64,000 nt of DNA, taken from NCBI RefSeq assembly GCF_036067295.1, contig NZ_CP107954.1, forward strand, positions 5,766,001-5,830,000, read 5' to 3'. Under the pieces are notes generated by a model that made no database searches, was not told the origin of the DNA, and saw only the letters and a list, made by a program, of their open reading frames with translations. Of the stretch, positions 8,926-16,918 are shown one piece after another (within the stretch, counting starts at the first letter, position 1; every line of letters starts with the position of its first letter). Origin of the DNA: Kribbella sp. NBC_00382. GTDB lineage: Bacteria; Actinomycetota; Actinomycetes; Propionibacteriales; Kribbellaceae. Position numbers and translations under genes: made by a program.

Positions 8926-9549
8926 TCACGTGAGCGCTGCGGCGCCGAAGGAGACGTTGAAGCGGTTGCACCAGATGGAGACGCTGCGGAGGGCGGTCAG
9001 ATCGACGTCGGCGGGGATCGCGTAGTTCTGGTTGCCCTGGTTGCCTTTGAGCTGGCCGAGGCTGCGGTACCGGCCGTCGTCGAAGACGTGCCAGCCGGGT
9101 CTGCCCTCCACCACCTTGGCGTCGCTGAGCCAGACCTCGAGGTCTGGGCCGTCGGAGGTGGCCAGCGCCTCCAGGCGTAGTACGCGGGAGCCGTTGGGCA
9201 GTTCGAGGACTGAGGCGGTACCGGTGGTGCGGTGCTCGTGGGTGATGAAACTGCCTTTGGCGAGCTGTCTTGGGGCGCTTGCCGTCGTGGTTGCCGTCGT
9301 AGTTGCCGGAGTGCTTGGCGGCGTCTGGAGTGGGGTCGCGGCGGGGGTCTGGCGGCGGCCGCCGGAAATTGTCGGTGGCGCCGTCGAGGATGTGGTCATG
9401 GAGATCGGATCGGCGCCCGGAAGCGCTTCGTCGACCACCTTGCCGGTGAAGAGCCGCCAAGGCTGGAAGAGCGGCAGCGCGACGGCTGCGACCACGGCGG
9501 CGACCGCCACGGTGGCGACAGCGAGGGTACGGCGGCGGGTGCTCGGCAT
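8926..9549 (-). CDS. DM13-domain protein, membrane-anchored
   Basis: 207 residues. A Thr/Ala-rich spacer (residues about 45-100) links an N-terminal hydrophobic segment (TLAVATVAVAAVVAAVALPL) to a C-terminal DM13 domain: KGSFITHEHRTTGTASVLEL, GPDLEVWLSD and the closing SIWCNRFNVSFGAAALT, whose single cysteine is the family hallmark. DM13 is thought to be a cytochrome-like or redox-related extracytoplasmic fold; its function here is unknown. ATG 9549 follows CTGGAG at good spacing; an upstream in-frame GTG at 9570 lacks a ribosome site. Between 8797 and 8925 there are only short GGCGTCCCGG-type repeats. Confidence 0.85.
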   Translation of the reverse strand: MPSTRRRTLAVATVAVAAVVAAVALPLFQPWRLFTGKVVDEALPGADPISMTTSSTAPPTISGGRRQTPAATPLQTPPSTPATTTATTTASAPRQLAKGSFITHEHRTTGTASVLELPNGSRVLRLEALATSDGPDLEVWLSDAKVVEGRPGWHVFDDGRYRSLGQLKGNQGNQNYAIPADVDLTALRSVSIWCNRFNVSFGAAALT

Positions 9550-9644
9550 CGATCGGCTCCAGTCCGTCACCCGGCGGGTCCGGGTGCTGGCTCCAGTCTG
9601 GCCGCGGGAGCACCCGTCGCGGCCCGCCGGCCGCTTACGTCCCG

Positions 9645-9674
9645 TTGACGATTGTCGGCGGGCAGGGTTACGCT
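9645..9674 (+). promoter_or_regulatory. Promoter of the DUF6504-HEPN operon
   Basis: TTGACG at 9645-9650 and TACGCT at 9669-9674 with an 18-bp spacer. The predicted transcription start near 9681 lies directly before the SOS box. Confidence 0.65.
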
Positions 9675-9682
9675 TTCAGTGT

Positions 9683-9698
9683 TCGAACAGATGTTCGA
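9683..9698. promoter_or_regulatory. LexA (SOS) box
   Basis: TCGAACAGATGTTCGA is a perfect match to the actinobacterial/Gram-positive LexA site TCGAAC-N4-GTTCGA. It sits just downstream of the predicted transcription start, where bound LexA would block RNA polymerase. It should put DUF6504 and the HEPN gene under DNA-damage control. Confidence 0.8.
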
Positions 9699-9898
9699 TT
9701 GCCGCCAGGCCGGTCTCGTCGGGAGACCGGGCGCCGGCGATCGGAACGACTGAAGGACTCCGGTGCGGAGTTGCGGCCGCATCGGTAACCGGTGGTCCCG
9801 GTGGGCCGGGCGCCGAGGTGGACCTCGACCCCCACCTGGCGCCCACCCACCGGGCCGCTGACCAGGGGAAGAAGTTCGCGCACAGGAGGCGATGCAGC
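9699..9898 (+). other. 200-nt structured leader of the SOS-controlled operon
   Basis: The region between the SOS box and the DUF6504 start has no clear gene. A 32-codon frame (GTG at 9763) is weakly possible because GAAGGA lies just upstream. A long stem-loop occupies 9800-9851: GGTGGG, GGGCGCC and AGGTGG on the left pair with CCACCT, GGCGCCC and CCCACC on the right. The DUF6504 ribosome site follows 32 bases later. Confidence 0.55.
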
Positions 9899-10258
9899 AT
9901 GTGGGAGTTCGATGAGTCCGTCGAGGTGCGTTCAGACGTCGTGGACGGGATCGAGACTCCACAGCAGTTCCTGTGGCGCGGACGGCTATGGCGGGTCTGT
10001 GCGGTCGAAGCCCACTGGGTGGAGACGGCGGCCTGGTGGGAGCGTGGCGTGATCGGCGCCGGCGTAGGCGCCGCGACGGCAACCGCGATCGCGGGATCAT
10101 CCGCTTCCGTCGGTGTGCTGGATGCGGATTGGGGGCCGCAACGGGCGGTCTTCCGCGTGGAGGCAGGGTGCGGCCGGCATGGCCGGCGGGAGATGTTCGA
10201 TCTCGCGCACGACCCGGACTCAGGACGTTGGCAACTCGAGAGGGTGACGGACCGATGA
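9899..10258 (+). CDS. DUF6504 family protein
   Basis: 119 residues, start ATG 9899 chosen for the strong AGGAGG at 9884-9889. The family pattern is visible: an acidic opening (MWEFDESVEVRSDVVDGIETPQQFLWRGRLWRVCAVEAHWVET), then GPQRAVFRVEAG and a basic/acidic end FDLAHDPDSGRWQLERVTDR. The fold looks like a small beta-barrel. From memory, DUF6504 genes in actinobacteria are often next to a SAV_6107-type HEPN gene and to error-prone polymerase genes; no polymerase is next to it here. It overlaps the HEPN gene by ATGA and lies downstream of a perfect SOS box, so a damage-response role is likely but unproven. Confidence 0.8.
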   Translation: MWEFDESVEVRSDVVDGIETPQQFLWRGRLWRVCAVEAHWVETAAWWERGVIGAGVGAATATAIAGSSASVGVLDADWGPQRAVFRVEAGCGRHGRREMFDLAHDPDSGRWQLERVTDR

Positions 10259-10728
10259 CAGTTTCACCGGTTTCGCCGGCAGCCGCCGGCTCAGCCAGCC
10301 GCGATCTATCCCGGGCGCGGACCGCGCTCACCGAGGCCCGCGAGGCCGACGACCACCTGATCCGCTACTCGAGCGCCCACGTGGCCGCCCTCCGAGTCGC
10401 CGCCGCGGTGCTCGCCGTCCGAGCCCGCCCGGCCCGCTCCGGCGCCCGCCGTCGCGTCCAGCGCAACGCTTGGGTGCTGCTGTCCGAGGTAGCCCCCGAG
10501 TTCGGCGAATGGGCCTCCTTCTTCGCCGCCGGCGCCACCCAACGCGCCGCCGCCGAAGCAGGCCTCGAACGAGCCGTCACGACCCGCGAGGCCGACGACC
10601 TCGTCCGCGCCGCCGAAACCTTCTACGAGCTGGTCGAATCCAGCCTCAACCTCACCACTCAACCCGTCCTCCCCAGGGCTTCCGACCCCCAGTCAGTCCT
10701 AGCCCAACCCTGGATGCAGGCAAGCTAA
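10255..10728 (+). CDS. SAV_6107-family HEPN-domain protein
   Basis: 157 residues, mostly alpha-helical and rich in Ala and Arg. It fits the actinobacterial SAV_6107 HEPN family: LIRYSSAHVAALRVAAAVLAVRARPARS, then NAWVLLSEVAPEFGEWASFFAAGATQRAAAEAG and a final helix ADDLVRAAETFYELVESSL. Arg37 and His42 form an R-x4-H pair, the spacing of HEPN ribonuclease active sites, although whether this family cuts RNA is not known to me. ATG 10255 overlaps the DUF6504 stop (10256-10258), so the two proteins are probably made together. A 12-bp GC-rich stem (10752-10782) follows. Confidence 0.8.
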   Translation: MTVSPVSPAAAGSASRDLSRARTALTEAREADDHLIRYSSAHVAALRVAAAVLAVRARPARSGARRRVQRNAWVLLSEVAPEFGEWASFFAAGATQRAAAEAGLERAVTTREADDLVRAAETFYELVESSLNLTTQPVLPRASDPQSVLAQPWMQAS

Positions 10729-10751
10729 CCCGCCCACATCCCCACCAACGC

Positions 10752-10782
10752 AGCGCCCGCGGGCCCCCGTCCCGCGGGCGCT
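10752..10782 (+). terminator. Stem-loop terminator of the DUF6504-HEPN operon
   Basis: AGCGCCCGCGGG (10752-10763) and CCCGCGGGCGCT (10771-10782) are perfect complements around a 7-base loop, 23 bp after the HEPN stop. No T-tract. Confidence 0.6.
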
Positions 10783-10798
10783 CGCCTATCCCCACCCC

Positions 10799-10873
10799 AT
10801 GCACCCAAACCACCCCACGCACCCAAACCACCCCACGCACCCGAATCAGCCCCCACACACCCGAATCAGCCCC
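10799..10873. repeat. Short tandem repeat, four 18-20 bp units
   Basis: Copies at 10799, 10817, 10835 and 10855 begin A(T/C)(G/A)CACCC; the first two end AAACCACCCC and the last two end GAATCAGCCCC. It lies 70 bp after the HEPN gene, in noncoding DNA. Confidence 0.8.
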
Positions 10874-10879
10874 ACGCAC

Positions 10880-12090
10880 CCGCCGCGTCCGCTCCTGCGC
10901 CGCTTCCGCTCTGGGTGCTCCCGCCCGCCCGGTGTGTGCGCTCCTACGTCGCGCGGTGCGACCACGCTGATGATCACCTGCTTGCCGGGCTGCAGGTGGT
11001 TCCGAGTGGTCGCCCGGGTGAAGGAGTACTCCGGCGCTATCTACGTACAGCTGCTCGTGTCTCGGACACCGGGGCTCCTGTGGTGGTCGGCCGGGGTTAG
11101 GTGAATTGCATCGGGTGGGTGGATTCCCGCGCCCGCTGCGTCCACTCCTGCGTCGCTTCCGCTCTGGGCGCTCCCGCCGCCCTGGTGGGCGCTCCTGCGT
11201 CGCGCGGTGCGACCGCCGAGGCGGCACGTGGTTGCTAGCCGGCAGGTGGTCCGAGTGATCGGCCGGGTTGAGTGCTCTGGCGTCGCGCGGCTTGACCGCC
11301 GTGCCGGGCGCGCTGTTGCCAGACGGTCGGTGGTTTGCATGTGCTCGCCCAGATGCGCAGGCGCGTGCAATCGTCGTACAGCAGCTCGTGTGCCGTGCTC
11401 GCCGGCTGTGCCGGTCGTCGGGTTGGGTGAGTGGCATCTGGTCGACGCACCTGTCGCGCCCGCTCCTGCGCGTCGCCCCCGCTCTGGATGCTCCAACCCC
11501 CCTGGTGGGCGCTCCTACGTCGCGCGGCTCGAACACTGCGGTGGTCGCCAGGTTGTTGGACGGCGGGTGGTCCGAGTGCTCGCCTCGGTGAGTAGTCCTG
11601 CGCGATCGTGCTGGCCCAGGTGAGTACGGCTGCGCGGTCGGCGTGCAGGTGCGTCGGGCTGTTGCGTTGGTCGGCCGGGCGCAGGTGGTGGGGAGACTTT
11701 TCGCGGAGCTTGCGGAGGGAATTCGCCCGCAGAGGGGGTATTTGTCTCCCCAGTCTCCGGTCGCGGGCGGCTGGTAGTCCGTCGGGAATGGGGCGACGGA
11801 GGACGTTGGGGCTCTAGCCCGGGTTGGCGCCGCGGCTTGACGCGGTGGTGACCTCTCGGGCGAGTGTGTCTGGTGGAGTGGTTCCGACGCACCCGCCGCG
11901 CCCGGTCCTGCGTCGGGTGGCTCGATTGTGGTGGTGAGCGTGCTGTTGTCGGGCAGTCGGTGGTTGCGGTGCTCTCCCGGGTGGGCATGGCTGCGCTACC
12001 GGCGTACGGGACCGCCCTGGGTTCGGTTAACTCGCGGGTGTGGTCGTCGGGATTTCCAGGCACTCGACGGGGTCCGATTGTGCGGATTGG
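10880..12090. repeat. Decayed tandem array of a ~250-430 bp unit with ordered blocks P-Q-R-S-T
   Basis: Blocks recur in the same order. P (GCTCCTGCGTCGCTTCCGCT-like) at 10880, 11129, 11452 and, shorter, 11889. Q (GCGCTCCTACGTCGCGCGG-like) at 10931, 11181 and 11501. R (GGCAGGTGGTCCGAGTG-like) near 10981, 11232, 11314 (partial), 11552 and 11943. S (GTACAGCAGCTCGTGT-like) near 11042 and 11372. T (GGTGAGTGGCATCTGGTCG-like) near 11083 and 11413. No continuous gene with actinobacterial codon use spans it on either strand. It is the largest gene-free stretch of the window (10729-12298). Confidence 0.7.
11690..11751. repeat. 8-bp inverted repeat in the gene-free region
   Basis: GGGGAGAC (11690-11697) and GTCTCCCC (11744-11751) flank 46 bp containing a second GC-rich stem. 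Could be an RNA structure or chance. Confidence 0.35.
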
Positions 12091-12251
12091 GTGGGCTGGT
12101 GATCGTCTGGATCTCAAGCGGTACCTGGCGTCTGGAAGCTGCCTAGGCCGTCGGCCATGGTCGGGTTGTTGCCCTAGGCAATGTTCTGGGGCTGGGCCTT
12201 GGGTGGGGTTCGGGGGAGCCGCATTGACTGCGCGCTTGATTCATTCACCTA

Positions 12252-12285
12252 TTGTGCTAGTAGACTAGTTATATGTTTCTAGTCG
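12252..12285. promoter_or_regulatory. Candidate operator/promoter of the serine hydrolase gene
   Basis: An AT-rich island with CTAG motifs: CTAGTAGACTAG at 12257-12268 and ACTAG ... CTAGT arms at 12264-12268 and 12279-12283. CTAG is rare in high-GC DNA and three copies sit within 30 bp. TAGACT (12261-12266) may serve as a -10. Confidence 0.4.
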
Positions 12286-12298
12286 AGGGGAAGGTCGA

Positions 12299-13465
12299 AT
12301 GGTCAGTCGTCGGACCACGCTCAAGACCGGTGCCGGGGTCGTCGCCGTGGCTGTTGGAGGCGGTGGGGTGCTGGGGGCCAGCCCGCGTCCTGCCTCTGCG
12401 GAAGAGATTGCTACCAGCGTGGAGCCTGATGCTGCTGGGTTGCAGGAGGTTCTCGATGAGATGGCTTCGTCGGCGGCGTCTGGGGTGTTGGCTGAGGTGC
12501 GGGGTGGTGGTCGGGTTTGGCGGGGGAGTGGTGGGGTTGCTGAGCTCGGGGAGGGGAAGCCGGTGGTTGCCGGCGGGCGGTTTCGGGCGGGGAGTATTAC
12601 CAAGTCGTTTGTGGCGGCTGTGGTGCTTCAGTTGGTTGGGGAAGGGCGGCTTCGGCTGGGGGACAGTGTTGAGCGGTGGTTGCCTGGCGTGGTCGCCGAG
12701 GGTGGGCGGATCACGGTGCGGCAGTTGCTGCAGCACACCAGTGGCATCGTGAACTACACGAATACCCGCGCGTTTCGCACTCTCTACGGCGGGGTTGACC
12801 AGGTGGTTGGGCTTCGCGATCGGACCTGGACTCCGCAAGAGTTGCTGAAGTTCACGGCGGGGGAGGCGTTGCTGTTCGAGCTTGGTACTTCGTGGATGTA
12901 CTCGAATACCAACTACATCCTGCTCGCTCTGGTGATTGAGCGGGTGACTGGCAATCACTACGCCAGGGAGGCTGAGCGGCGGGTGCTGCGTCCGCTGGGG
13001 TTGCGCGGGACGGAGTTTCCTGGGCGTCGGTCGGTGATCGTGGGGTCTCATGCGCATGGGTATCTGCCGCGACGGGTGGGCGATCAGGTGGAGCCGGTGG
13101 ATATCACCAGGTTCAATCCGTCGGTTGGTGGCGCATCGGGTGAGGTGGTGTCTACTGCGGCTGACCTCAACCGGTTCTTCCGTGCGTTGGTCACCGGCAG
13201 GTTGCTTCGGCCGGAGCAGCAGAGGGAGCTGCTGCAGATTCGGAGTACTGGGCGGGATTACGACTACGGGCTTGGGGTGGAGACCAAGGTGGTCAACGGC
13301 ACGCGGCTGTGGGGGCACGAGGGTGACATCTTCGGCTATCAGGCTGCGTCCTGGAGCACGGAGGATGGGCGGCGGCAGCTGACTGTTTCTTACAACCCGT
13401 GGGGCAGCGGCGATCCTGAGTCGTTCATTGAGCGACTGCTTGCCGTTGCCTTCCGCAACAGGTAG
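12299..13465 (+). CDS. Tat-exported serine hydrolase (class C beta-lactamase/DD-peptidase family)
   Basis: 388 residues. The N-terminus MVSRRTTLKTGAGVVAVAVG is a twin-arginine-type signal with ASA near residue 35. The mature part has the serine beta-lactamase/DD-carboxypeptidase motifs: SITK (SxxK) near residue 99, YSNTNY (YxN) near 200, and a C-terminal GHEGD in the KTG-like position near 340. HTSGIVNYTN resembles the alkaline D-peptidase subgroup (StrR61-like). It is probably a wall-peptide DD-carboxypeptidase or esterase rather than a resistance enzyme. ATG 12299 follows GAGGGGAAGG; an in-frame ATG is absent upstream. Codon third positions use more T than neighbours, which could reflect transfer. 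Confidence 0.85.
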   Translation: MVSRRTTLKTGAGVVAVAVGGGGVLGASPRPASAEEIATSVEPDAAGLQEVLDEMASSAASGVLAEVRGGGRVWRGSGGVAELGEGKPVVAGGRFRAGSITKSFVAAVVLQLVGEGRLRLGDSVERWLPGVVAEGGRITVRQLLQHTSGIVNYTNTRAFRTLYGGVDQVVGLRDRTWTPQELLKFTAGEALLFELGTSWMYSNTNYILLALVIERVTGNHYAREAERRVLRPLGLRGTEFPGRRSVIVGSHAHGYLPRRVGDQVEPVDITRFNPSVGGASGEVVSTAADLNRFFRALVTGRLLRPEQQRELLQIRSTGRDYDYGLGVETKVVNGTRLWGHEGDIFGYQAASWSTEDGRRQLTVSYNPWGSGDPESFIERLLAVAFRNR

Positions 13466-13476
13466 CAGTGCATTCG

Positions 13477-13932
13477 CTAGATCGGGAGGGTGAGTGGTAC
13501 GCGGAGGTCGGGGCCGTCGTTGTTGAGGAGGACGGAGGCCTCTAGGGCGCGGGCGCGGTAGAGGCGCAAGGGGTTTGGTGTTTGTAGGTGTTCGGGGGTG
13601 AAGGTGGTCAGGTCGGGGAGGCGGCTGCGGTAGGTGGGCGTGCAGCGGATTAGGTCGGAGTCGGGGACCTGTTCGGCGTGGGCGGTCAGGTAGACGGCTT
13701 CGGCAGTGAAGACCGGGCGCTGGGAGTCGTAGATGACGATGGCGACCTCGGGGCGGGCGGTGAGGTTGAGGGAATGGCGGCTGTCCGGGCGGGAGACCCA
13801 GTAGATGTCGGTACCGCCGTCGGGGGTGAAGTACACGGGAGATGCCCAGGGCCGGCCATCGCGGTCGGCGGTCGCGAGGGTCAGGTAGTGGTTGGCATCG
13901 ATGATGCGGCGAGCTGTGTCTTGTGGGGTCAT
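13477..13932 (-). CDS. Pyridoxamine 5'-phosphate oxidase-family protein
   Basis: 151 residues from ATG 13932 (MTPQDTARRIIDANHYLTLA). The split-barrel flavin/F420-binding fold is recognisable from HYLTLATADRDGRPWASPVYFTPDGGTDIYWVSRPDSRHSLNL and RPEVAIVIYDSQ, common to PPOX/F420-dependent reductase-like proteins. Cofactor (FMN, F420 or haem) and substrate are not determinable. GAGG precedes the start by about ten bases; the frame stays open upstream to a GTG at about 13989 and beyond. Divergent from the LuxR-NTPase gene, 66 bp away; convergent with the serine hydrolase gene. Confidence 0.8.
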   Translation of the reverse strand: MTPQDTARRIIDANHYLTLATADRDGRPWASPVYFTPDGGTDIYWVSRPDSRHSLNLTARPEVAIVIYDSQRPVFTAEAVYLTAHAEQVPDSDLIRCTPTYRSRLPDLTTFTPEHLQTPNPLRLYRARALEASVLLNNDGPDLRVPLTLPI

Positions 13933-13986
13933 GACGCCAGCCTCGTACGGCGGTGAAGCGCGCGCATCCGTGACCACCACGGACAT

Positions 13987-13992
13987 TAGAGT
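13987..13992 (+). promoter_or_regulatory. -10 box for leaderless LuxR-NTPase regulator transcript
   Basis: TAGAGT lies six bases before ATG 13999, and no ribosome site is present between them. Confidence 0.5.
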
Positions 13993-13998
13993 GCCGGA

Positions 13999-16836
13999 AT
14001 GGAGTGGCGGGAGCAGGTTTCGGCGCGGGAGGGCGAGGTGCTGGCGGCGATCCGCGGGCACCAGTCGAACGCGCAGATCGCTGCTCAGCTGGATCTGTCC
14101 ATCCGTACGGTGGAAAGCCACGTGGCTTCGTTGCTGCGCAAGGCCGGCGTACCGGACCGGCGGACGCTGGCGGCACTCGCGGACGCTTCGGCTGCGGGCG
14201 GGGCGACAGCCAGTTCCGCAGCGCGTGGAGCCGGTACTACCGGTGCGCCCGCCGCCGCGGGGCTGCCGGTGTTTCCGACGTCGTTCGTCGGGCGGGAGCA
14301 GGAGCTGGCCGCGGCATCGACGGCGCTTGAGCAATCGCGGCTGGTCAGTCTGGTCGGCGCTGGTGGGATGGGTAAGACGCGGCTTGCTGTCGAGGTGGCC
14401 GAGGGGCTGGAACGCGATGTTTTGTTCGTCGATCTGGTGCCGGTGCGAGCTGGTGGTGTCGGTCAGGCGGTGGCTCAGGTTCTTGGTGTCGTCGAGAGGC
14501 CGCCGGGGACGCCTGCTGACGCGGTGATCGACCGGCTGCGGAGCGAGCGGGTTCTATTGGTGCTGGACAACTGCGAGCACGTCATCGCCGAGGTGGGGGA
14601 GCTGGTCGCGCGGATCCTTCGGTTGTGCCCGCAGACGACGATCCTGGCGACTAGTCGCGAACGGCTTGCGGTGCCGGGGGAGCGACTCGTTCAGGTGCCT
14701 CCGCTCGGTGATGAGGCGGCGCGGCTCTTCCTGGATCGTGCGCGGGCTACCGATCCGGAGCTTGTCGCTGAGTCGGCGGAGGTTGAGCAGCTGTGTGTCG
14801 CGCTTGACGGGATGCCTTTGGCGATTGAGTTGGTGGGCGCGCGGACCGCGTCGCTGGGTGTGGATGGTGTGGGCGCTGCGCTGGATGACCTGTTGCGGTT
14901 GATCTCCGGTGGTCGCGGTCCGGATGAGCGGCATCATTCGCTCGGGGATGTGATCGGCTGGAGCCTTGAACTGCTGGATGATGACGAGCGGGTGTTGTTC
15001 CGCCGGCTGGGGGTGTTCGTCGGTGGGTTCGATCTTGATGCTGTTGCGGCGCTGAACCCGGAGCAGGGGCGAGGTGCGGTTGCCGACCTCATCGGCAGGT
15101 TGGTCGACCGGAGTCTGGTCGTGCACAGGCGGGTCGGTGCGGCTACTCGTTGGTCGTTGTTGGAGACGGTCCGGGCGGTTGCTCTGCGCGAGTTGGAGAC
15201 GAGTGGTGAGGACGTCGGACCGCGCTACCTGCAGTGGGCCGCCGCCACGGCTGCCCGGATGGAGGCACGGATCGACCACCTGGAAGCCGCCGAATTCGAC
15301 GCAGTCGCCGACGACCTACGCCACGCCCTGACGCAGGCGGTCCGGGGCGAGACAGCAACGGAGGGGATACCAGGCGGTACCGCGTCGGCCGGAGGGTCGG
15401 GCGGTGCGGCGTACTGGCTGGCTAAGGGGTTGGGGCGGCTTAGTTTTGGGCGGGGGCAGGTGATGGCGGCGGACGAGCACTACCGGACGGCTGCCGAGTT
15501 GGCGCCGGATCCGGCCGCGGCGGCGGAGGATCTTGGGCTGGCTGCGTCTGTTGCGCTCACGACGGCCAATGGGGAGACCGCCTTCGGGTTGTTCATGCAG
15601 GCGGCGACTCGCGCCGACAGCGCAGGGGCGCGGGCAGTGGCGCTTGCCTCGGCGGTGGTGGCTGCCACGCGGTTCTCGATGGCGTTCACCGAACCGGTTC
15701 CGCGCGATCGCCTGGTCGCGTTGCTGGAGGAGGCGACCGCACTGGCCGACCCGGCGGACGAGCGGTCCGAGGCAGTACTAGCGATGGCGCGGGCGTGGGT
15801 GTCGGGTGAGACGCCGCTCGAGCCGGACCTGGAGTTGTCGCGAGCCGCAGTGTCGGCGGCACGGCGGTCCGGCGACGACGCGCTGGTGTTGGGAGCCTTG
15901 GACGCGCTGGGCACTGCACTGGCCAACGCTGGGCGGTTGCGCCAGGCCCATCGGCTGTCGGACGAGCGGCTCCGGCTGGCTGCCACTGCATCCCGGTTCG
16001 AGCCAGCGGTCGCGGCCGAACTGGTTGACCTCTTCCATGTGGCTTCGACGTCTGCACTGGCCGCCGGGGATCTACCGGCCGCCGCGAGCATTGCTGAGCA
16101 GGCGTCTCGGGACGGCGCGGTCGCGACGCATCCTGCGATCGTCGCGCCGAGGCTGATCCGGCTCTGCGGGCTGAGTGGCCGGTTTGATGAGGCACTAGCT
16201 CAGGCCGATGTGCTGTGGGACGGCTGGTTGTACGCCACGACAGCCGGTGTTGAGTCGGAGCTCTCCTCGCTCCGCGGGGACTGGCCGGCCTCGGCGGCGG
16301 CGATCGTGGCACTGGTACACGGACTGCGCGGCGACGGCCCGGCCTTCGAGGAGTGGCGGTCACGCGCCCGCCGCATGGCTCACGTAGCCGACGCAGCCGA
16401 CTCCCTCGCCCTTGCAGCAGCCGCCGCCTTCAGCGACGCCCGAGTCGCCGCACACACGGGCCGGTACGCCGATGCGCCGCAGCTGGTCGCCGCTGCGCTG
16501 GTGCCGTTCGCGGAGAAGTGGTGGATGGCCTATGCCCACGCAACCGGGGCGGAGCTAGCAGTGGTCGCGGGGTTGCCCGATGCTGCCGAGCGACTCGCGG
16601 AAGCCGGACCAGCTGCGGCGGAGAACGACTGGGCGGCTGCCTGCCTCACCAGGGCGACCGCCCGACATACCGGTGACCCGCAGCTGATGGCCGAGGCGGT
16701 GATGAGGTGGGAGCGACTCGGCGCCCGCTTCGAACACGCCGTCACCCTGCTCCTCCTACCGGAACGGTCCGCAGAAGGACGCTCTGAGCTGGCCGCTCTC
16801 AAGGCCGCGATGCCGGGTCATCAGTGGATTCCGTAG
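13999..16836 (+). CDS. Large regulator with N-terminal LuxR-type HTH and NB-ARC-like ATPase
   Basis: 945 residues. Residues 1-60 are a LuxR/GerE DNA-binding helix-turn-helix (VSAREGEVLAAIRGHQSNAQ, LDLSIRTVESHVASLLRKAG). After an Ala/Gly linker comes an NTPase: FVGREQEL near 97, Walker A SLVGAGGMGKTRLAVEVA near 115-132, Walker B VLLVLDNCEHV near 185, and ILATSRERL (sensor) near 215; GMPLAIEL near 270 is the GLPL-like motif. About 600 alpha-helical, Ala-rich residues follow, probably TPR-like ligand-sensing repeats. In most LuxR-type NTPase regulators the HTH is at the C-terminus; here it is first, as in some BREX/AfsR-like actinobacterial regulators. Its targets are unknown; the divergent PPOX gene is the nearest candidate. 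Confidence 0.85.
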   Translation: MEWREQVSAREGEVLAAIRGHQSNAQIAAQLDLSIRTVESHVASLLRKAGVPDRRTLAALADASAAGGATASSAARGAGTTGAPAAAGLPVFPTSFVGREQELAAASTALEQSRLVSLVGAGGMGKTRLAVEVAEGLERDVLFVDLVPVRAGGVGQAVAQVLGVVERPPGTPADAVIDRLRSERVLLVLDNCEHVIAEVGELVARILRLCPQTTILATSRERLAVPGERLVQVPPLGDEAARLFLDRARATDPELVAESAEVEQLCVALDGMPLAIELVGARTASLGVDGVGAALDDLLRLISGGRGPDERHHSLGDVIGWSLELLDDDERVLFRRLGVFVGGFDLDAVAALNPEQGRGAVADLIGRLVDRSLVVHRRVGAATRWSLLETVRAVALRELETSGEDVGPRYLQWAAATAARMEARIDHLEAAEFDAVADDLRHALTQAVRGETATEGIPGGTASAGGSGGAAYWLAKGLGRLSFGRGQVMAADEHYRTAAELAPDPAAAAEDLGLAASVALTTANGETAFGLFMQAATRADSAGARAVALASAVVAATRFSMAFTEPVPRDRLVALLEEATALADPADERSEAVLAMARAWVSGETPLEPDLELSRAAVSAARRSGDDALVLGALDALGTALANAGRLRQAHRLSDERLRLAATASRFEPAVAAELVDLFHVASTSALAAGDLPAAASIAEQASRDGAVATHPAIVAPRLIRLCGLSGRFDEALAQADVLWDGWLYATTAGVESELSSLRGDWPASAAAIVALVHGLRGDGPAFEEWRSRARRMAHVADAADSLALAAAAAFSDARVAAHTGRYADAPQLVAAALVPFAEKWWMAYAHATGAELAVVAGLPDAAERLAEAGPAAAENDWAAACLTRATARHTGDPQLMAEAVMRWERLGARFEHAVTLLLLPERSAEGRSELAALKAAMPGHQWIP

Positions 16837-16918
16837 TGGCCACGGATGTCCTGCGGCCGCCCAGCCGACAGGCTTGAGGCATCCCGCAAGGAGCGGGAAC
16901 AAGGCCTGAGGAGGAGTC

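Noticed and set aside
10652-12117. Minus-strand frames of 294 and 200 codons in the repeat region
   Set aside because: They ride on degenerate repeats, change frame between copies and are Arg/Pro-rich without any domain.
12269-14176. A 635-codon minus-strand frame across the serine hydrolase and PPOX genes
   Set aside because: Pro/Arg-rich antisense shadow; the plus-strand hydrolase has a signal, SITK and YSN motifs.
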